Positions 8,952-18,321 of a stretch of DNA of 64,000 bases are shown here, piece by piece. The DNA comes from Pseudomonadota bacterium. Its GTDB lineage: Bacteria; Desulfobacterota; Desulfobulbia; Desulfobulbales; SURF-16. The stretch's first letter is position 1. Each line of letters begins with the position of its first letter. Position numbers and translations under genes: made by a program. The notes under the pieces are model-generated. The model worked only from the letters and a program-made list of their open reading frames with translations. It was not told the origin of the DNA and searched no databases. The stretch lies in contig JAHILF010000041.1 of assembly GCA_018897105.1 (NCBI GenBank), forward strand, positions 21,858-85,857, given 5' to 3'.

Positions 8952-9590
8952 ATGCTTATCAGGCAGATGACGGTCGGCTCCATGGCGGTTTGTTGCTATC
9001 TTGTCGCCTGTGAGAAAACCAGGAAGGCGATGCTCATTGATCCGGGCGGTAATGAGGATGACGTGCTGGCCATGATCAAAAAAGAGGGGGTCAGCCTTGA
9101 ATATATCGTCAATACCCATGGGCACCCTGATCATGTCTGCGCCAACGGACCGATAAAGAAAGCGACCGGCGCCCCTATTGTCATGCACGAGGCTGACGCG
9201 GCTTTTTTCGGCAGGCCCGAGGTGGACAAATATTTTTCCATGCTTGGCCTGGCCACCTCACCGCCTCCTGACAAGCTGGTCAAGGATGGGGATATCCTGC
9301 AGGTCGGCCTGCTATCCTTTGAGGTGATCCACACCCCTGGGCATACCCCCGGCGGAATCTGTCTGTACAGCGCCCCCAACCTTTTCACCGGCGATACCCT
9401 CTTTGTCGGCGCCGTGGGACGTACGGATTTTCCCGGTGGAGATCTGCGGATTTTCATGCAGGCGATCCGTGAGCGTCTCCTGCAGCTGCCCGATGAGACC
9501 ATTGTCTGGCCGGGACACGGTTATGGGGGGTCCCGTTCCACCATCGGTGAGGAAAAACGCAGTAATCCCTTTATCAACGGAGAGTTCTGA
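8952..9590 (+). CDS. MBL-fold metallo-hydrolase (glyoxalase II-like)
   Basis: A 212-residue metallo-beta-lactamase fold protein. The metal motif THGHPDH lies near residues 55-61, with later ligands in HTPGHTPGG near residue 118, the Asp of TGDTLFVG near residue 141, and the final His in WPGHGYG near residue 185. This is the short glyoxalase II/YcbL type without the C-terminal substrate domain. Such enzymes hydrolyse thioesters or similar bonds; the actual substrate cannot be read from sequence. Its stop lies 2 bases before the selB start, so the two genes are probably translated from one mRNA. Confidence 0.88.
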   Translation: MLIRQMTVGSMAVCCYLVACEKTRKAMLIDPGGNEDDVLAMIKKEGVSLEYIVNTHGHPDHVCANGPIKKATGAPIVMHEADAAFFGRPEVDKYFSMLGLATSPPPDKLVKDGDILQVGLLSFEVIHTPGHTPGGICLYSAPNLFTGDTLFVGAVGRTDFPGGDLRIFMQAIRERLLQLPDETIVWPGHGYGGSRSTIGEEKRSNPFINGEF

Positions 9591-9592
9591 GC

Positions 9593-11509
9593 ATGCGGGA
9601 AATCGTACTGGGAACAGCAGGTCATGTGGACCATGGCAAGACCAGTTTTGTCAGGGCCTTGACCGGCATTGACACCGACAGGCTCAAGGAGGAAAAAGAA
9701 CGGGGAATCACCATTGAACTCGGTTTTGCCTACCTTGATCTGGCCTGCGGCCATCGGCTGGGCATTATTGATGTCCCCGGGCATGAGCGCTTTGTCAAGA
9801 ATATGGTGGCCGGAGTTGCCGGCATCGATCTGGTCGCTTTCATCATTGCCGCTGACGAAGGGATCATGCCCCAGACTAGGGAGCATTTTGAGATCTGCCG
9901 ACTGCTCGGGGTGAAGAAAGGTCTTATCGTCATCACCAAAAAGGATATGGTGGAGTCCGACTGGCTTGAGTTGGTGGAGGAGGAGGTGCGGGGATTCTTT
10001 GCGGACAGTTTTCTGGCCGAGGCCCCGCTCGTCATGGTTTCCTCTACCACAGGGGAGGGGATTGAAGAGGCGCGCAGAATCCTGGATTCGTTGGTTTCCT
10101 CCTGTGAGTTTGCTGAGGCCTACGGACCTTTCCGCCTGGCCATTGACCGCATCTTCACCATGAAGGGGTTCGGGGCCGTGGTGACGGGGACCTCCCTTTC
10201 CGGTCGGGTTGCCGTGGGAGATGATATCAGGATCTACCCCAAGGAGCTTGACGGGAAGATCCGGGGCATCCAGGTTCATGGCCAGAGCGTGGAACTGGTG
10301 GAAGCAGGCAACCGTACGGCAATCAATATTCAGGGCATTGAAATGGATATGCTGGAGAGGGGAAATGTCCTGGCCAGCCCCGGGTGCCTGAAACCTTCCT
10401 ATATGCTGGATGCCGAATTTCTCTATCTGTCCTCCAATCAAAAATCGCTGAAAAACAGAACCAGAGTCCGTGTTCATCTCGGCACGGCTGAGATCATGGG
10501 ACGCATCGTACTGCTCGAGAGCGAAGAGGTTGCCCCAGGCAGCACTGCCAATGTTCAGCTGCTGCTGGAAGAGCCGGTGGGGGTTTGGCCGGGGGATCAC
10601 TATGTTGTGCGCAAGTATTCACCGGTGACCACTATCGGCGGTGGTGTGGTGCTCAATAATTCCGCCCCGAAACGAAAACGCTTCCGGGAGGAAAACAGCA
10701 GGATTTTTACCATTTATCATACCGCCTCCCAGGAGGATCTTGTGCTTTTCCATCTGCGGGAGAGCGGTTACAGGGGTCTTCCCGGGGCGGAGCTGTCGGT
10801 GAAAATGGGTTGTTTCGGCAATCGTTTTAAAAAATTGATGACTGGGCCGATTTCGTCCCGCAAGGTGGTGGTGGTTGATTCGGAAAAACAGCTTTATGTA
10901 GCGGAGGACGTCTATGCCGGGCTGCTGTCGAAAATTGCCGATCTCCTCGCCGCTTTTCATAAGGAAAGTCCGTTAAAGCCCGGACTGCCCAAGGAAGAGC
11001 TGCGCAGCCGGGCAGATAAGATGCTTGGACCGAAACTCTTTCATCTCTGTCTGGTTGATCTGAGTAAAAAAGATATCATTGTGCAGGAAGAGGGTATTGT
11101 CCGTCTGGCCGCCCATCAGGTCTTCCTGCAGGCTGATGAAAAGGAAATCAGGGAAAAGATGGAAAAACTTTTCGCCGCAGCAGGACTGAATGCCCCGACG
11201 ATGAAGGAGGTACAAGGTGCCTTCCCCGATGTTCCCCAGTCCCTGGTTATGGAGGTGCTGAGCCTGCTCGTAAAAGATGGCCTGATCGCCAAGGTGACCA
11301 ATGATTTTTATTTTTCCACCAGGGCGCTCGATGAGCTGCAGAAAAGACTTGTTGATTTTCTGCAGAAGGAAGGGGATATTGACGCCCCGCGCTTTAAAGA
11401 TATGACCGGCTTGACCAGGAAATTTTCCATCCCCCTGCTTGAATATTTCGATAAGGTAAAATTGACCCTGCGGGTAGGAGATAAGCGCATCCTGCGCGTT
11501 AAGGGCTGA
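9593..11509 (+). CDS. selB: Selenocysteine-specific elongation factor SelB
   Basis: A 638-residue translation factor. The GTPase motifs are GHVDHGKT near residue 10, DVPGHE near residue 60 and TKKD near residue 117. They are followed by EF-Tu-like beta-barrel domains and a C-terminal region of winged helices ([21 protein letters not shown]) that binds the SECIS hairpin in the mRNA. SelB brings selenocysteyl-tRNA to recoded UGA codons. Its presence says the organism makes selenoproteins, as many sulfate-reducing anaerobes do. I saw no selA, selC or selenoprotein gene in this window. Length and domain order are normal. Confidence 0.95.
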   Translation: MREIVLGTAGHVDHGKTSFVRALTGIDTDRLKEEKERGITIELGFAYLDLACGHRLGIIDVPGHERFVKNMVAGVAGIDLVAFIIAADEGIMPQTREHFEICRLLGVKKGLIVITKKDMVESDWLELVEEEVRGFFADSFLAEAPLVMVSSTTGEGIEEARRILDSLVSSCEFAEAYGPFRLAIDRIFTMKGFGAVVTGTSLSGRVAVGDDIRIYPKELDGKIRGIQVHGQSVELVEAGNRTAINIQGIEMDMLERGNVLASPGCLKPSYMLDAEFLYLSSNQKSLKNRTRVRVHLGTAEIMGRIVLLESEEVAPGSTANVQLLLEEPVGVWPGDHYVVRKYSPVTTIGGGVVLNNSAPKRKRFREENSRIFTIYHTASQEDLVLFHLRESGYRGLPGAELSVKMGCFGNRFKKLMTGPISSRKVVVVDSEKQLYVAEDVYAGLLSKIADLLAAFHKESPLKPGLPKEELRSRADKMLGPKLFHLCLVDLSKKDIIVQEEGIVRLAAHQVFLQADEKEIREKMEKLFAAAGLNAPTMKEVQGAFPDVPQSLVMEVLSLLVKDGLIAKVTNDFYFSTRALDELQKRLVDFLQKEGDIDAPRFKDMTGLTRKFSIPLLEYFDKVKLTLRVGDKRILRVKG

Positions 11510-11642
11510 CCAGACAATTCCATTAACTTTGGCACTTTGAGTGGTGGTATAACCTAATGAAATTATGTTGCGAGATCAGGAATTCTGAAGTTGTCACCCA
11601 TTTCCCGCCCATGCAACAGCAGTAAGTCACAGGAGAACAGGT

Positions 11643-13292
11643 ATAAGTAATCTCATCGGAAATCTCAGCGGCCTGAAAACAGGTCAGCTCAAACGTCTGG
11701 AACGCCTCGGTAAACGGAGAACTGATCCCAATCTGATTATCTCGGCGGAAATCGCCCGGGAGATGGGGGAACTTTCTGCTGAGATCAAACGCCAGATCGG
11801 CCTGCTGCTTGATCGCTCCGGGCAGGTGGAAACGGTCATTATCGGCGATCATAAAAAAATTGTCATACCTGCTCTTTCTCATATCCGTTCCGCAGGCGGC
11901 CGCCTGAAGGGCTTGCGTTGCGTTCACACCCATCTTGGCGGAGAAGATCTCACCGAGGACGATCTGATGGACCTTCTTTTCCTCCGTCTGGATCTGATGG
12001 CCATGATCAAGGTCATGGACAGCGGTCTGCCGGAGAAACTCTATGCGGTGCATCTGATCCCTGCTCCGGTTGACGGGAAAAGCTGGCATTTCCTCCCCCC
12101 GGTTTTTCCTTCCCGGCAGCCGGCAAACTTTCTGGAGCTGATAGCCGCCCTTGAGGACGAGTTCTCCCGCTCTGCGGCGGCCAGAAAAAGTGATGCTAGC
12201 AAAGACCGGGCCATCCTGATCAGTGTTACCACCAAAGCAAAGACCGGGGCTCAGGAATCCATGGATGAACTGGTTGAGCTGGTCCGTTCCGATGATGTGG
12301 AGGTGCTGGAAACCATTATCCAGCGGCGTGACCGAATCAATCCCAAACTGATCATCGGTAAGGGAAAACTGGCGGAAATCATGCTGACCGCTCTCAAGCG
12401 TAATGCCAATCTGCTTATTTTCGACCAGGAGTTGAACCCTTCCCAGGTGCGCTCCATCACCGATCATACTGAACTGCGGGTTATCGACCGGACCCAGCTT
12501 ATTCTGGATATTTTTGCCAGACGGGCGCTCAGCCGGGAGGGAAAATTGCAGATCGAGATGGCCCAGCTCAAGTATCTGCTGCCGCGCCTGGGTCAGCGTG
12601 ATGACGCCCTGTCAAGGCTGACCGGCGGGATCGGCGGCAGAGGGCCGGGTGAAACGAAACTTGAGGTCGACAGACGCCGGATCAACGACCGGTTGAGCAA
12701 ACTGGACAAACGCTTAAAACAGGTAGCCCAGGAGCGGCACCACCGCCGGTCACGCCGCCGCAAAAAGGACCTGCCGGTCATTTCCCTGGTGGGCTATACC
12801 AACGCCGGTAAGTCGACCCTGTTAAACAGTCTGACTAAAAGCAACATCTATGCGGAGGACAAGCTCTTTGCCACCCTTGATCCGACCAGTCGCCGGTTGC
12901 GTTTTCCCGAAGATGTTGAGGTCATTGTCACCGACACGGTAGGTTTTATCAGGAATCTGCCGGACGAACTGCTCAAGGCATTCAAGGCCACCCTGGAAGA
13001 GCTGCATGAAGCAGATCTGTTGGTGCATATCATTGATATCAGTAATCCGCGTTTTGCCGAGCAGATCCGCGTGGTTGAGGAGGTGCTGGAGGAGCTCGAT
13101 CTTGCAGGTATTACCATTATGCAGGTTTATAATAAAATTGATAAGGCGGACCCCGTGTTTGTGAAAGAACTGCTGGAAAGATCTGATGCCGTTGCCGTTT
13201 CGGCCATCAATCCGGCCACCTTTGCCCCGTTTCTGGAAAAAGCAAAGAAACTGGTGCTGAAAAAATGGAATGGACATCAAGATGTCGCCTGA
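11643..13292 (+). CDS. hflX: GTPase HflX
   Basis: A 549-residue ribosome-associated GTPase. The glycine-rich HflX linker is present (GGIGGRGPGETKLEVDRR), and the GTPase motifs are GYTNAGKST, DTVGF and NKID. An ATG at 11763 would cut away a segment that reads like the family N-terminus (GNLSGLKTGQLKRLERLG). That segment is in frame and open up to a TGA near 11584, yet contains no ATG, GTG or TTG. The best-placed initiation site is ATA at 11643, 7 bases after AGGAG. So either HflX starts at a rare ATA codon, or a base is wrong. HflX rescues stalled ribosomes after stress. The 3' end overlaps the next gene. Confidence 0.9.
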   Translation: MSNLIGNLSGLKTGQLKRLERLGKRRTDPNLIISAEIAREMGELSAEIKRQIGLLLDRSGQVETVIIGDHKKIVIPALSHIRSAGGRLKGLRCVHTHLGGEDLTEDDLMDLLFLRLDLMAMIKVMDSGLPEKLYAVHLIPAPVDGKSWHFLPPVFPSRQPANFLELIAALEDEFSRSAAARKSDASKDRAILISVTTKAKTGAQESMDELVELVRSDDVEVLETIIQRRDRINPKLIIGKGKLAEIMLTALKRNANLLIFDQELNPSQVRSITDHTELRVIDRTQLILDIFARRALSREGKLQIEMAQLKYLLPRLGQRDDALSRLTGGIGGRGPGETKLEVDRRRINDRLSKLDKRLKQVAQERHHRRSRRRKKDLPVISLVGYTNAGKSTLLNSLTKSNIYAEDKLFATLDPTSRRLRFPEDVEVIVTDTVGFIRNLPDELLKAFKATLEELHEADLLVHIIDISNPRFAEQIRVVEEVLEELDLAGITIMQVYNKIDKADPVFVKELLERSDAVAVSAINPATFAPFLEKAKKLVLKKWNGHQDVA

Positions 13293-13944
13293 AATCCCCC
13301 CACGCTGCTCTCGTTGTCTCATCTTTTCCTATGATCAGCCGCTGAGCAACTGTCAGGTCTGCCATGAGCTGGCCATGGATGAATCGTTTCTTTGCGATAT
13401 CGCCCGAAGTTCATCCTCCACCCAGTCGTTCATCTGTCATGCCTTCCGTCCCAACCTGACGCTGGTGGGCAAACAGGAAGAAAAGGCATTGGATAGAGTC
13501 GTCTGCAGGAACAAGCAGACTTATTTTGCCGAGGCGATTCGGCTGATTGGTTCGGAACAGTGCGCCGGCGGTGGATGCGGAAACCCAAGTTGCCAGCCTG
13601 CTGCGAGTAACGGGGCGGCAGAAAAATATCATGTGGTGTGGAGTGTGCGGCAGCGAAAACCTGTTTTTGCCGCCAGTAACATGTATGTTTCCTATCTGCA
13701 TGACATTTTGCTTTCCTGCGGTCATCTGATGGCCGGCAAGGTTTTTCTGGTCTGGCTGGCGGCCGATCACCTTCATCTCTACCTGGAGTGTTCCGGCTGG
13801 GAATCGGTACATGAAATTGTCGAAGACCTGCAGGGGCTTGTCCATGATGCCCTGATGCAGGAGTTCCCCGGCCTAAGAAAAGATTATGAGAAAACATTGA
13901 TCTGGGAGCGTGATTTTTTCCTGGAAAAAATATCTGTCGAATGA
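13270..13944 (+). CDS. IS200/IS605-like HUH-fold protein lacking the catalytic tyrosine helix
   Basis: A 224-residue protein overlapping the hflX stop by 23 bases (an alternative ATG at 13282 overlaps by 11). The N-terminal part has Cys pairs (CSRC, CQVC, and CAGGGC further on) suggesting metal binding. Residues from about 118 on resemble Y1 transposases: KYHVVWSVRQRKPVF, the HUH-type motif DHLHLYLE, then EIVEDLQGL, EFPGLRK and IWERDFFLE. These line up with the REIVRRLKG...EFPELRK...FWSRGYFVETV pattern of TnpA proteins. The protein stops right after that strand, so the helix carrying the catalytic Tyr is absent. It is probably a domesticated, non-transposing nucleic-acid binder. Translational coupling to hflX hints at a ribosome or RNA role. 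The function is unknown. Confidence 0.65.
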   Translation: MDIKMSPEIPPRCSRCLIFSYDQPLSNCQVCHELAMDESFLCDIARSSSSTQSFICHAFRPNLTLVGKQEEKALDRVVCRNKQTYFAEAIRLIGSEQCAGGGCGNPSCQPAASNGAAEKYHVVWSVRQRKPVFAASNMYVSYLHDILLSCGHLMAGKVFLVWLAADHLHLYLECSGWESVHEIVEDLQGLVHDALMQEFPGLRKDYEKTLIWERDFFLEKISVE

Positions 13945-14552
13945 ATAGGACATTACCAAGAAATTTTCTGCTGTTGTGCTGTGTTCTGCTGTTGCCGGGG
14001 CTGATGTTCTGCCCGACCCAGGTGAGCGGCAAGGAGTCCGCCCGCATTGAAGATATGGCGATTATGAATTCAGATCATCACCTGCTTCTCTATTTTAGCC
14101 TGAAAGATGCCTTTACCGATGAGATGGTAAAGGGGATCGAAAACGGCATCCCGGTCACCTTCAGTTATTTTATCGAACTCTATCGTCTCTCTGCCGGAGA
14201 GCCGGAAAAAAAGATCATTAGTCAGGCATTTGATCACACCTTGAATTATGATCCGCTCAAGCAGGAATATGCGGTGGAAATGGAAGAGCGGAAGGTGAGC
14301 GTTATCACCTTCAAGAGTTTTGCCGAAGCAAAAACAGCCATGGCCGATATCCATGATTTGCAGTTTGCCGAACTTGCCATGCTCGATAGCGGGGGCAGGT
14401 ATATGGTGAAGGTGAAGGCCAAGTTGGCCAAAAAGACCTTGCCCTTGAACTTTCAATATATCATACCTTTCTGGCAGCTCTGGAAGTTTGAAACCGATTG
14501 GTATTCACTCTCGTTCACCTATGGAAACACCGGATCAGCAGCAAAGAGATGA
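13941..14552 (+). CDS. DUF4390 domain protein
   Basis: A 203-residue protein with an N-terminal hydrophobic signal (NFLLLCCVLLLPGLMFC), so it is exported or membrane-anchored. The mature part (ARIEDMAIMNSDHHLLLYFSL and a C-terminal FQYIIPFWQLWKFETDWY) matches the DUF4390 family, which commonly sits just upstream of an NtrY-like histidine kinase. It overlaps the previous gene by 4 bases and the kinase gene by about 32 bases, so the three are co-translated. The role is unknown. From context it may be a periplasmic partner or modulator of the kinase. Confidence 0.8.
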   Translation: MNRTLPRNFLLLCCVLLLPGLMFCPTQVSGKESARIEDMAIMNSDHHLLLYFSLKDAFTDEMVKGIENGIPVTFSYFIELYRLSAGEPEKKIISQAFDHTLNYDPLKQEYAVEMEERKVSVITFKSFAEAKTAMADIHDLQFAELAMLDSGGRYMVKVKAKLAKKTLPLNFQYIIPFWQLWKFETDWYSLSFTYGNTGSAAKR

Positions 14553-16722
14553 GCGCAAGCGGCGCCGGGTCTGGACAGTCATTTTATGCTGCCTGATCCT
14601 CATTCCGCTGCTGACTTTTGTGGAAACCAAGGTTTTTCAGCTGGGCGCCGTGCCGTTTCCGGTCAGCGGAAATGTGCTGGTTTTTGTTATCATCAACTGC
14701 AACGTCTTTCTGCTGCTGCTCATGGTGTTTCTGGTGCTGCGCAATCTGGCGCAGCTGGTCTTTGAGCGCAAAAAAAAGATACTCGGCACCAAACTGCGGA
14801 CCAAACTTGTTATTTCCTTTGTCTCGCTTTCTCTGATCCCCACGGCGCTGCTGTTCTTTATCGCCTTGCAGTTCGTCTCCACCAGCATGGATTACTGGTT
14901 CAATATCAAGGTTGAGCAGTCGCTGCTTGAGTCACTGCATGTGGCCCAGGACGTGTATCAGGAAAAAAGAGACGAAATGCAGAGACTGGGAGAAAATATC
15001 GCCCGCCGCATTGAATCACACTACAATGTTCGGACAGGGGCTTCCTCTCTTGATGCCTTTCTGACCGATATTGTTGACCGGCACGGGCTGGCCAGTCTTG
15101 AGATTGTTTCTCCCCAGCGCACCGTGGTCATGCAAATTTCTGCCGCGCAGTTCAAGGAAGCAGCCTATGTGCCGGAAATCCTGCCTGACCTGCTGCGCAA
15201 GGCATTGAACGGCGACACCAGTCAGATCGCTATCCAGAAGACTCAAGGGGGAGAACTGGTGCGCAGTCTCATCCCTTTCACCCTGGGCCCTGCCGGGGGA
15301 AATCCCCATGTTTTGATCGTCTCTGCCCTGATTCCGCAGTCCCGCCTGGATAGAATGGGGATTATCTCCAGCGGTCTGGAAGGGTATCGGCAGCTGATGC
15401 AGCTCAAGCAGCCCATCAAGACAAGTCTACTGGTGATTCTGCTCGTTGTCACCCTGCTTATTGTTTTCAGCGCCATCTGGTTCGGGTTTTTCGTGGCACG
15501 CAGTCTGACGGATCCCATTGATAAGCTGGCCATTGCCACCAGAAGGGTGGCGGACGGCGAGCTTGATTTCGTGGTGGAAACCGATGAAGGGGACGAGATG
15601 GGCACGCTGGTTGAATCGTTCAACCAGATGACCCGGGACGTGCTGGCCAGCCAGAAGGAGCTTGAAACCAGCAACCAGGAGCTGGAAAACAGAAGGCGCT
15701 ATACGGAGATTATCCTGCAGAATGTGGCTGCCGGCGTCATCTCGCTTGATGCTGAGGGGCGTATTACCACCATCAACCGCTTTGCCGAGGAATTGCTGAA
15801 AATTGATAAGCAGGCGATTTTGAACTATGATTACCGGCAGGTTTTGAATGAACAGCATCAGGAGATTCTCAATAATTTTTATGCCGAGCTTGCACGGAGC
15901 GGCAAGGGAGCCATCGAGCTTCCCCTGCGGCTCAAGGTCCGGGGCGCCTCTTTCTCGCTGCGGGTTAATATGACCCGTCTGGTCGATGAATACGGCAAGG
16001 AGCTTGGCGTGGTGCTTGTTTTTGACAATCTGACCGAACTGGAGAAGGCCCAGAGGATGGCGGCGTGGCGCGAGGTGGCCAGACGCATCGCCCATGAGGT
16101 GAAAAATCCCCTGACCCCGATTCAGCTATCCGCCCAGCGCCTGCGCAAAAGGTATCTGGAGAAGTTGGGTGAAGAGGGGGAGATTTTTGATGTCTGCACG
16201 AAAACCATTGTCAATCAGGTTGACGAGCTGAAGCGGCTGGTCAGTGAATTTTCCAATTTCGCCAGGATGCCGGCCGTGCAGAAGTCCATGAACAGTCTGA
16301 AAGAAATGGCGGAAGAGGCCATGGTGCTTTTTCGCGAAGGGCATAAAAATGTCCGTTTTGCCTTTGTCTGTCCCGCGGATGTGCCGAGATTCCCTTTTGA
16401 TCTCAAGCAGATGAAAAGAGTGCTTATCAACCTGCTGGATAATGCCGTTTCGGCGGTTGGCGATGGGGGAAACATTACGGTGGAGATCTCGGTGGATGAC
16501 GAGCAGAAACTGGTATTTCTTGAGGTGCGGGATGATGGCCCCGGCGTGGGTGACGAAGACAAGCATCATCTCTTTGAACCGTATTTTTCCACCAAAAAAT
16601 CAGGAACAGGACTGGGGCTGGCCATCGTAAGTACGGTTGTTGCCGATCATGGCGGCTATATCAGGGTAAAAGACAATCTGCCCCGGGGTGCCAGGTTCAT
16701 TATAGAGCTGCCACTGGCCTGA
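14521..16722 (+). CDS. NtrY-like sensor histidine kinase
   Basis: A 733-residue membrane kinase. Three membrane helices lie within the first 115 residues. A long periplasmic segment follows, then a fourth helix (SLLVILLVVTLLIVFSAIW) near residues 303-321. After it come HAMP, a PAS domain (residues about 390-500), the phospho-acceptor motif AHEVKNPLTPIQLSAQRL near residue 525, and an ATPase domain with DDGPGVGDED and GTGLGLAIV. The ...EVKNPLTPIQLSAQRLR form is typical of NtrY. The ATG at 14521 is preferred; an in-frame ATG exists at 14488. The gene lies between DUF4390 and an NtrX-like regulator, its likely phosphate acceptor. The signal it senses is unknown; nitrogen control is the name of the family, not a shown function. 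Confidence 0.9.
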   Translation: METPDQQQRDERKRRRVWTVILCCLILIPLLTFVETKVFQLGAVPFPVSGNVLVFVIINCNVFLLLLMVFLVLRNLAQLVFERKKKILGTKLRTKLVISFVSLSLIPTALLFFIALQFVSTSMDYWFNIKVEQSLLESLHVAQDVYQEKRDEMQRLGENIARRIESHYNVRTGASSLDAFLTDIVDRHGLASLEIVSPQRTVVMQISAAQFKEAAYVPEILPDLLRKALNGDTSQIAIQKTQGGELVRSLIPFTLGPAGGNPHVLIVSALIPQSRLDRMGIISSGLEGYRQLMQLKQPIKTSLLVILLVVTLLIVFSAIWFGFFVARSLTDPIDKLAIATRRVADGELDFVVETDEGDEMGTLVESFNQMTRDVLASQKELETSNQELENRRRYTEIILQNVAAGVISLDAEGRITTINRFAEELLKIDKQAILNYDYRQVLNEQHQEILNNFYAELARSGKGAIELPLRLKVRGASFSLRVNMTRLVDEYGKELGVVLVFDNLTELEKAQRMAAWREVARRIAHEVKNPLTPIQLSAQRLRKRYLEKLGEEGEIFDVCTKTIVNQVDELKRLVSEFSNFARMPAVQKSMNSLKEMAEEAMVLFREGHKNVRFAFVCPADVPRFPFDLKQMKRVLINLLDNAVSAVGDGGNITVEISVDDEQKLVFLEVRDDGPGVGDEDKHHLFEPYFSTKKSGTGLGLAIVSTVVADHGGYIRVKDNLPRGARFIIELPLA

Positions 16723-16764
16723 GGTGGCGGCAACCTGGGAAGAGGATGAGGAAGGTCGCGGCAA

Positions 16765-18168
16765 ATGGCAAAAAAAGTGATGATCGTCGATGATGAAGCC
16801 AGCATCAGGGAGTCTTTGGCAGGCATTTTGTCTGATGAGGGATTTTTCCCCGTGCCGGTTGAGTCTGCTGAGAAGGCTTTTGAGGTGCTGAATCAGGAGA
16901 AGATCCACCTGGTACTCCTTGATATCTGGATGCCGGCCATGGATGGCATGGAGGCCCTGCCCCGCATTAAAGAACAGTTTCCCCATCTGCCGGTTATTAT
17001 GATATCCGGCCACGGCAATATCGAAACCGCGGTGCAGGCCACCAAAATGGGTGCCTTTGATTTCATTGAAAAACCGCCGTCATATGACAAAATAGTCCTG
17101 TCCATTAATAATGCTCTGCTCGTTTCCGATCTGGAGGAAGAAAACCTCATTCTCAAAGAGAAGAGCACGAAGAAATGGAAAATTACCGGCAGTTCACAGG
17201 CAATCATCAATGTCCGGCAGCAGCTTGAGCGGGTGGCGCCCACGGATGCCTGGGTGCTGATCCGCGGGGAACACGGCACCGGCAAGGAGCTGGCGGCCCA
17301 GATGATCCACCGTTTGTCCGCCTCCGCTGAAAAACCGATGATTGAGGTAAACTGCGCGGCGATTCCGGAAGAACTCATAGAAAGCGAGCTATTCGGCCAT
17401 GAGAAGGGGTCTTTTACCGGTGCCATCGGCAGCAGGCGGGGCAAGTTTGACCAGGCGGACGGGGGGATTCTTTTTCTGGATGAAATCGGAGATATGAGCC
17501 TGAAAACCCAGGCAAAAATTTTGCGGATTCTTCAGGAGCAGCAGTTTGAAAGGGTGGGCGGGACTAAGACAATTTCCGTGAACGTGCGGGTGCTTGCCGC
17601 AACCAATAAGAATCTGGAGCAGGAAATCGAACAAGGCAGTTTCCGGGCTGATCTGTTCTGGCGCCTTAATGTGGTGCCCATCTACATGCCGCCCCTCAGA
17701 GAGCGGTTAGATGATCTCCCCCTGCTGGTGAATGATCTGCTCGTTGAGTTTTCCCGCAAAGGGCTGGGGAAAAAAGAATTCACACCCGAGGCGATGAGGT
17801 TGATGACCTGCCATAACTGGCCGGGAAATGTGCGGGAATTGCGTAATTTTGTCGAACGAGTTGCCATTATGACTCCCCAGGAGATGGTCACGGAGAAAAT
17901 TATCGCCCCCATGCTGCCCATTGATGTCCGTTTACTGGAACAAATGCATGCTGCTGGCACCGGGAAAAATATCAGTCCGGTATCCCATCTAGGATTTGAC
18001 GCCTCTTTCAAGGAGGCTAAAAGGCTCTTTGAAAAGGAGTATCTGGAGGAAAAGTTAAAGAAAAATGATGGCAATATCTCCCAGACCGCGGAACAAATCG
18101 GCCTGGAGAGGAGTCATTTACATAAGAAATTAAAAGCGTTGGGTATTGAAGTTAAACTTGAAAATTGA
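16765..18168 (+). CDS. NtrX-like sigma-54-dependent response regulator
   Basis: A 467-residue regulator with three domains. The receiver (residues 1-120) has the acidic pair in VDDE and the phospho-acceptor Asp in LLDIWMP. The AAA+ domain has Walker A GEHGTGKE (Ser of the usual GESGTGKE replaced by His), ELFGHEKGSFTGA as the sigma-54 contact loop (Ser instead of Ala, a known variant) and Walker B GGILFLDEIGDM. The Fis-type helix-turn-helix is at the C-terminus (NISQTAEQIGLERSHLHKKL). When phosphorylated, such proteins open sigma-54 promoters. It follows the NtrY-like kinase by 42 bases. A strong sigma-54 site lies elsewhere in this window, at 30636. Confidence 0.92.
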   Translation: MAKKVMIVDDEASIRESLAGILSDEGFFPVPVESAEKAFEVLNQEKIHLVLLDIWMPAMDGMEALPRIKEQFPHLPVIMISGHGNIETAVQATKMGAFDFIEKPPSYDKIVLSINNALLVSDLEEENLILKEKSTKKWKITGSSQAIINVRQQLERVAPTDAWVLIRGEHGTGKELAAQMIHRLSASAEKPMIEVNCAAIPEELIESELFGHEKGSFTGAIGSRRGKFDQADGGILFLDEIGDMSLKTQAKILRILQEQQFERVGGTKTISVNVRVLAATNKNLEQEIEQGSFRADLFWRLNVVPIYMPPLRERLDDLPLLVNDLLVEFSRKGLGKKEFTPEAMRLMTCHNWPGNVRELRNFVERVAIMTPQEMVTEKIIAPMLPIDVRLLEQMHAAGTGKNISPVSHLGFDASFKEAKRLFEKEYLEEKLKKNDGNISQTAEQIGLERSHLHKKLKALGIEVKLEN

Positions 18169-18321
18169 TACCTTAAATGAAGGGACCTGTTGATATCCTG
18201 ATAGGGAATATGAAATTCCTGGCATGCAGCATGTTTTTTCATGTTTTGTTACCCGATTACAAGGGTGTCTGCTCAGAGTCTCTTGCGGTACCCTAAAAAT
18301 TCTAGATAGAAGAAAATCCAT

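Noticed and set aside
9521..10600. A 359-codon open frame on the minus strand
   Set aside because: It is antisense to selB, which is certain, and shows no family features.
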